In this document: positions 61,496 to 64,000 of the stretch, piece by piece
Position numbering within the stretch: position 1 is the stretch's first letter
How the letters are laid out: each line of letters opens with the position of its first letter
DNA from: Peribacillus simplex NBRC 15720 = DSM 1321
Lineage (GTDB): Bacteria; Bacillota; Bacilli; Bacillales; DSM-1321
DNA length: 64,000 nt
NCBI RefSeq assembly: GCF_002243645.1
Contig: NZ_CP017704.1
Coordinates: forward strand, 4,854,001-4,918,000
Direction of reading: 5' to 3'
The notes under the pieces: generated by a model
Seen by the model: only the letters and a program-made list of their open reading frames with translations
Databases searched by the model: none
Told to the model about the DNA's origin: nothing
Translations under genes and position numbers: made by a program

Positions 61496-63034
61496 TTATC
61501 GGATAACTATATATGGTCTCATCATTTCGTAATCCTCGTGTTCTAATATATGACAGTGCCAAACATACAAACCTGTATAAGGACCAAACTTCATGATAAT
61601 TCGAGTTACTTGATTAGGGTTAGATTGAACGGTATCCTTCCATCCTCGTTCATAAGGTTCTGGAGAAATCGCAGGACCTGTATAATGGATAATTTTCTCC
61701 TTTTTATACCTTTGTACATCGAAATCTCTTCGATCTAAGATTTGAAAATCAATTAAGTGGAGATGGATAGGGTGTGTATCCGTAGTTAAGTTAATAAGAC
61801 ACCATATTTCGGTTGATCCTAATTTTGGATTTTCAGTTATTGGGGCATCCCATTGTTTATTATCCAATAACATAAATTCACGACCGTACTTATCCATATT
61901 GTCATTTAATGTTAGATATCTCACCTTCGAAGCTAATTGTTCTCTTATTTTGGGAACAGGCATCATATAAGCCGGAATAACACTCGTATCGACACTTGAT
62001 AATGGAAGAATCACTCTAAATTGCATCACTGTGCCTGTATTTTCATTTATCTGATTTCCATTTCCGGTTGGAAATGGAGCTGGAGCATCGTTTGTCATGA
62101 TAATATACTTACCCTCAAGATTAGTAAAATCAATGATTACTTCTGCACGTTCTGCAGGCGCTAACATGATTTCTTTTACACCTATTGGGTGCTGCATTAA
62201 TCCTCCATCCGTCGCAATTTGATACATAGGTTGTTCCGAATCAAGCTTCATTCTAAAAAAACGGGTATTGGATGCGTTTAGTAGTCTAAATCGATATTTA
62301 CGAGGTTCCACTTTTAAATATGGATGTACTTTGCCATTCACGATAATCGTATCTCCAACAAATTCAGGAATGATCGACGTTTCTAATTTCGGGATTGGTT
62401 GATCTGGCTGTTTAGGGTAATATAGTGAACCATCCTTATTGAAAGTCTTATCTTGTATCATAAGAGGGATCTCATATTGCTCACTTGGTAAATTCAATAA
62501 ACGTTCGTGTTGATCTCTGATTAGATAAAATCCAGCCAACCCTGCATAAACATTAAGCCTAGTGATACCAAGGGCATGGTCATGATACCAGAGGGTGGAA
62601 TCATGACCGCAATTATCATATCGATATACTTGCTTTCTAAAATATCGACCGACTTGTTTGAATTCTTTTGTAAACCAAGCCTCTGGGTAGCCATCACTTT
62701 CCGATTCAACACATGCACCGTGTACATGAACCACCGTTCGTACTTCAGGTACATCCATATGGGCTCCATGCACCGTATAGTCTACTGGAAACAGATGCTT
62801 ATCTGGAAGATTGTTGATCCATTTGATAAACACGATTTCTCCTCTTTCTACTTCAATGGTAGGTCCTGGATAGCTACCTTCGTATCCCCAAACAGTTGTA
62901 TCATTTAACTCACGATGGAGTGATTGCTTAAATTCCGTCATATTCACTTCATAATAAGTATAGAACTGATCTTTCCATCGAGGTTTTAAAATAGGGGGAA
63001 TAGGGAGTTCATCTACAAATTTAGAGAGAATCAT
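61496..63034 (-). CDS. cotA: CotA-type spore-coat multicopper oxidase (laccase/bilirubin oxidase)
   Basis: 512 aa, three cupredoxin domains. Copper motifs: HVHGACVESESDGYPEAWF, WYHDHALGITRLNVYAGLAG, HPIHLHLIDFQIL and HCHILEHEDYEMMRPY (type-1 Cys-His ligands with axial Met). It oxidises phenolics and makes the brown spore pigment in bacilli. GGAGAGGAAA lies before the ATG. It reads toward the array from the right, between S27 and S28. Confidence 0.93.
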   Translation of the reverse strand: MILSKFVDELPIPPILKPRWKDQFYTYYEVNMTEFKQSLHRELNDTTVWGYEGSYPGPTIEVERGEIVFIKWINNLPDKHLFPVDYTVHGAHMDVPEVRTVVHVHGACVESESDGYPEAWFTKEFKQVGRYFRKQVYRYDNCGHDSTLWYHDHALGITRLNVYAGLAGFYLIRDQHERLLNLPSEQYEIPLMIQDKTFNKDGSLYYPKQPDQPIPKLETSIIPEFVGDTIIVNGKVHPYLKVEPRKYRFRLLNASNTRFFRMKLDSEQPMYQIATDGGLMQHPIGVKEIMLAPAERAEVIIDFTNLEGKYIIMTNDAPAPFPTGNGNQINENTGTVMQFRVILPLSSVDTSVIPAYMMPVPKIREQLASKVRYLTLNDNMDKYGREFMLLDNKQWDAPITENPKLGSTEIWCLINLTTDTHPIHLHLIDFQILDRRDFDVQRYKKEKIIHYTGPAISPEPYERGWKDTVQSNPNQVTRIIMKFGPYTGLYVWHCHILEHEDYEMMRPYIVIR

Positions 63035-63175
63035 ATTTCCTCTCCTTTCTGCTAATTATAATTACCTTCTTTCAAAAGGTTATAAATATTACAAGCTCTG
63101 TATGACAAATTCAAATGGTGATTGCAGTTGACAAAATGAATAAAAGTGCGTGATATATTCTATGCACGCTTGTGT
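63035..63175 (-). promoter_or_regulatory. Upstream region of cotA
   Basis: No gene. The cotA promoter should be here. A mother-cell sigma (sigma-K) type is expected from family knowledge, but I cannot assign boxes with confidence. Confidence 0.3.
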
Positions 63176-63237
63176 AACTAACGGAGGCGTTAGTTGATAA
63201 AGAACAATTGAAGACTGCAATTTAAGGCAGTCTTTTT
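63176..63237 (+). repeat. Array site S28 (left half with terminator), right end of the array
   Basis: AACTAAC, GGAGGC, GTTAGTT is a perfect 7-bp inverted pair. It is followed by the hairpin AAGACTGCAATTTAAGGCAGTCTT and TTTTAAT. It is the last recognisable site in the window. Confidence 0.85.
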
Positions 63238-63316
63238 AATCAATAATGAAATTTAACAGATCCAAATAAAAAGAAAACACCTCATTTATTAAATAGGAAG
63301 TGTTTTCTTTTTTGTA

Positions 63317-63387
63317 TAGAGTTGATGGGAATTGAACCCACGACCCTTTGCCTGCCAGGCAAATGCTCTCCCCTGAGCTACAATCCC
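63317..63387 (-). tRNA. tRNA-Ala(GGC)-like sequence, possibly degenerate
   Basis: On the minus strand GGGATTG / CAACTCT acceptor arms, D-arm GCTC / GAGC, anticodon stem TTTGC / GCAAA around CTGGCAG (anticodon GGC), and T-arm GTGGG-TTCAATT-CCCAT. The acceptor stem has one A-C mismatch and two G-T pairs, the variable region is normal, and no CCA is encoded. It is about 71 nt. This may be a worn or mobile-element-borne tRNA. Confidence 0.6.
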
Positions 63388-63549
63388 ATTTTAAAAAATG
63401 GGATTAGAATCATTCTACTTTCTGTACATATAAACAAGGTTAAATGTTATATGAACACTGCAAATAAACACATTTACCTATAGATATTTAAAACCTTCTT
63501 CCTTTTATCGTATGAATATTGATCCACCAGTCCATGTAATGTAGAGGCT
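63388..63549. other. Spacer between tRNA-like sequence and IS-B fragment
   Basis: No gene. A short palindrome (CCCATTTTAAAAAATGGG, 63385-63402) abuts the tRNA-like 5' end. Confidence 0.35.
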
Positions 63550-63888
63550 GTTCGAGCAGACTACGTCATTCCCTGTATCTTGCCGTGCTATGCGGCATAA
63601 GGAGTTCAAGAAACAAAAAGCTTAAAGCTTTCATTGATAAGAAAAAATCAGAAGGAAAGCCATCCAAAGTGGCGATCGTTGCCTGTATGAATAAACTTCT
63701 TCATTGGATTTACGCTTTATTAAAGAGAAAAGAAGCATTCCTAGATTTAGCCTGATTAACGGTTTTGTGAAACAGAGAAAAATCCTTCCAAAAGGGTTTT
63801 GGAGGGTTATTTGTCATGAACAAAAATAGTATATCATAAGGGAAATGAAAATTTTAGAGAAAGATATTGACATCCTATTAGCTGGTTT
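63550..63888 (+). mobile_element. IS-B copy 3, right fragment
   Basis: Corresponds to 26146-26484 of copy 1: the last ~65 transposase codons (LAVLCGIRSSRNKKLKAFID-like) and the right end down to CTATTAGCTGGTTT. Its right flank is AGTTCTATAATG. That gives TTAGTTC at the junction, exactly what the IS-B right guide would pair with. Confidence 0.85.
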
Positions 63889-64000
63889 AGTTCTATAATG
63901 ATCATTAAAAAAATAATCAAACTCTTTTATAAAAATTGATACTAAATCACTAGAAAAGAACCCTTTTTGATCAATCTCTTTTCAAAATGGATTGTATTTA
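63889..64000. other. AT-rich end of window
   Basis: No gene or repeat seen in the last ~110 bases. Confidence 0.3.

Larger units (their letters stand above)
22357..63195 (+). other. Integron-like gene-cassette array (whole extent)
   Basis: More than 20 copies of one composite site (left simple site, terminator hairpin, right simple site) alternate with short, unrelated, mostly plus-strand genes over ~41 kb. Gene starts usually lie 10-130 bp after a right simple site, and stops lie 5-100 bp before the next left simple site. IS110/IS1111 elements, a metal-oxidase/Tat block and a Pcp operon interrupt it. A tyrosine recombinase gene stands at its left end. The cassette reading is an inference from this layout. 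Confidence 0.75.

Overview
The window is low-GC DNA from a spore-forming Firmicute, most likely Bacillaceae (Bacillus in the broad sense). Evidence is an alpha/beta-type small acid-soluble spore protein, a Spo0M homologue, a CotA-type spore-coat laccase, AGGAGG-type ribosome binding sites, many TTG/GTG starts and AdhR-type operators. Species cannot be fixed from the sequence alone.

Region 1 (1-21 kb) is chromosomal DNA with much decay. It holds a MarR tail, broken MFS and aspartate ammonia-lyase genes, an intact GntR / M28 peptidase / spermidine-putrescine-type ABC transporter operon (2.5-8.3 kb), and an electrophile-response group (MerR regulator, AdhA-like dehydrogenase, cupin, carboxymuconolactone decarboxylase-like protein, MFS exporter) with repeated CTTAAAG-N4-CTTTAAG operators. 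Then come spo0M, a secreted NlpC/P60 hydrolase and a YheO-type regulator / RidA / threonine-synthase-like operon whose asparaginase end is truncated. An 86-bp exact duplication and a ~170-bp repeat mark rearrangements.

Region 2 (21.4-63.2 kb) is the notable part. A tyrosine recombinase gene (21483-22322, full R-K-H-R-H-Y catalytic set, no IntI-type insertion seen) is followed 35 bp downstream by one simple site. About 41 kb follows in which small, mostly unrelated, mostly plus-strand genes (GNAT acetyltransferases, DinB-like, VOC, small membrane proteins, proteins of unknown function, a GC-rich serine hydrolase) are separated by more than 20 copies of one composite site. Each full site has a left simple site (arms AACTAAC / GTTAGCT, 6-bp spacer GGGTGC), an intrinsic-terminator hairpin, and a right simple site (arms AACTAAC / GTTAGTT, 7-bp spacer GGGGCAG). 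This is the layout of an integron cassette array with attC-like sites, but with a Xer/phage-type recombinase in a Gram-positive. It is the best candidate here for an undescribed system.

The array is parasitised by IS110/IS1111-family elements that insert inside these sites. Their non-coding ends contain short segments that match (left guide) or complement (right guide) the exact insertion point, as expected of bridge RNAs. Two diverged copies of one element carry different guides, each fitting its own target. A block with CcdA, multicopper oxidase, ZIP transporter and TatA/TatC genes (40.4-45.1 kb) and a Pcp/DUF979/DUF969 operon (32.6-34.9 kb) lack internal sites and look like separate insertions. 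The window ends with cotA, a tRNA-Ala-like sequence and the right-hand piece of another IS.
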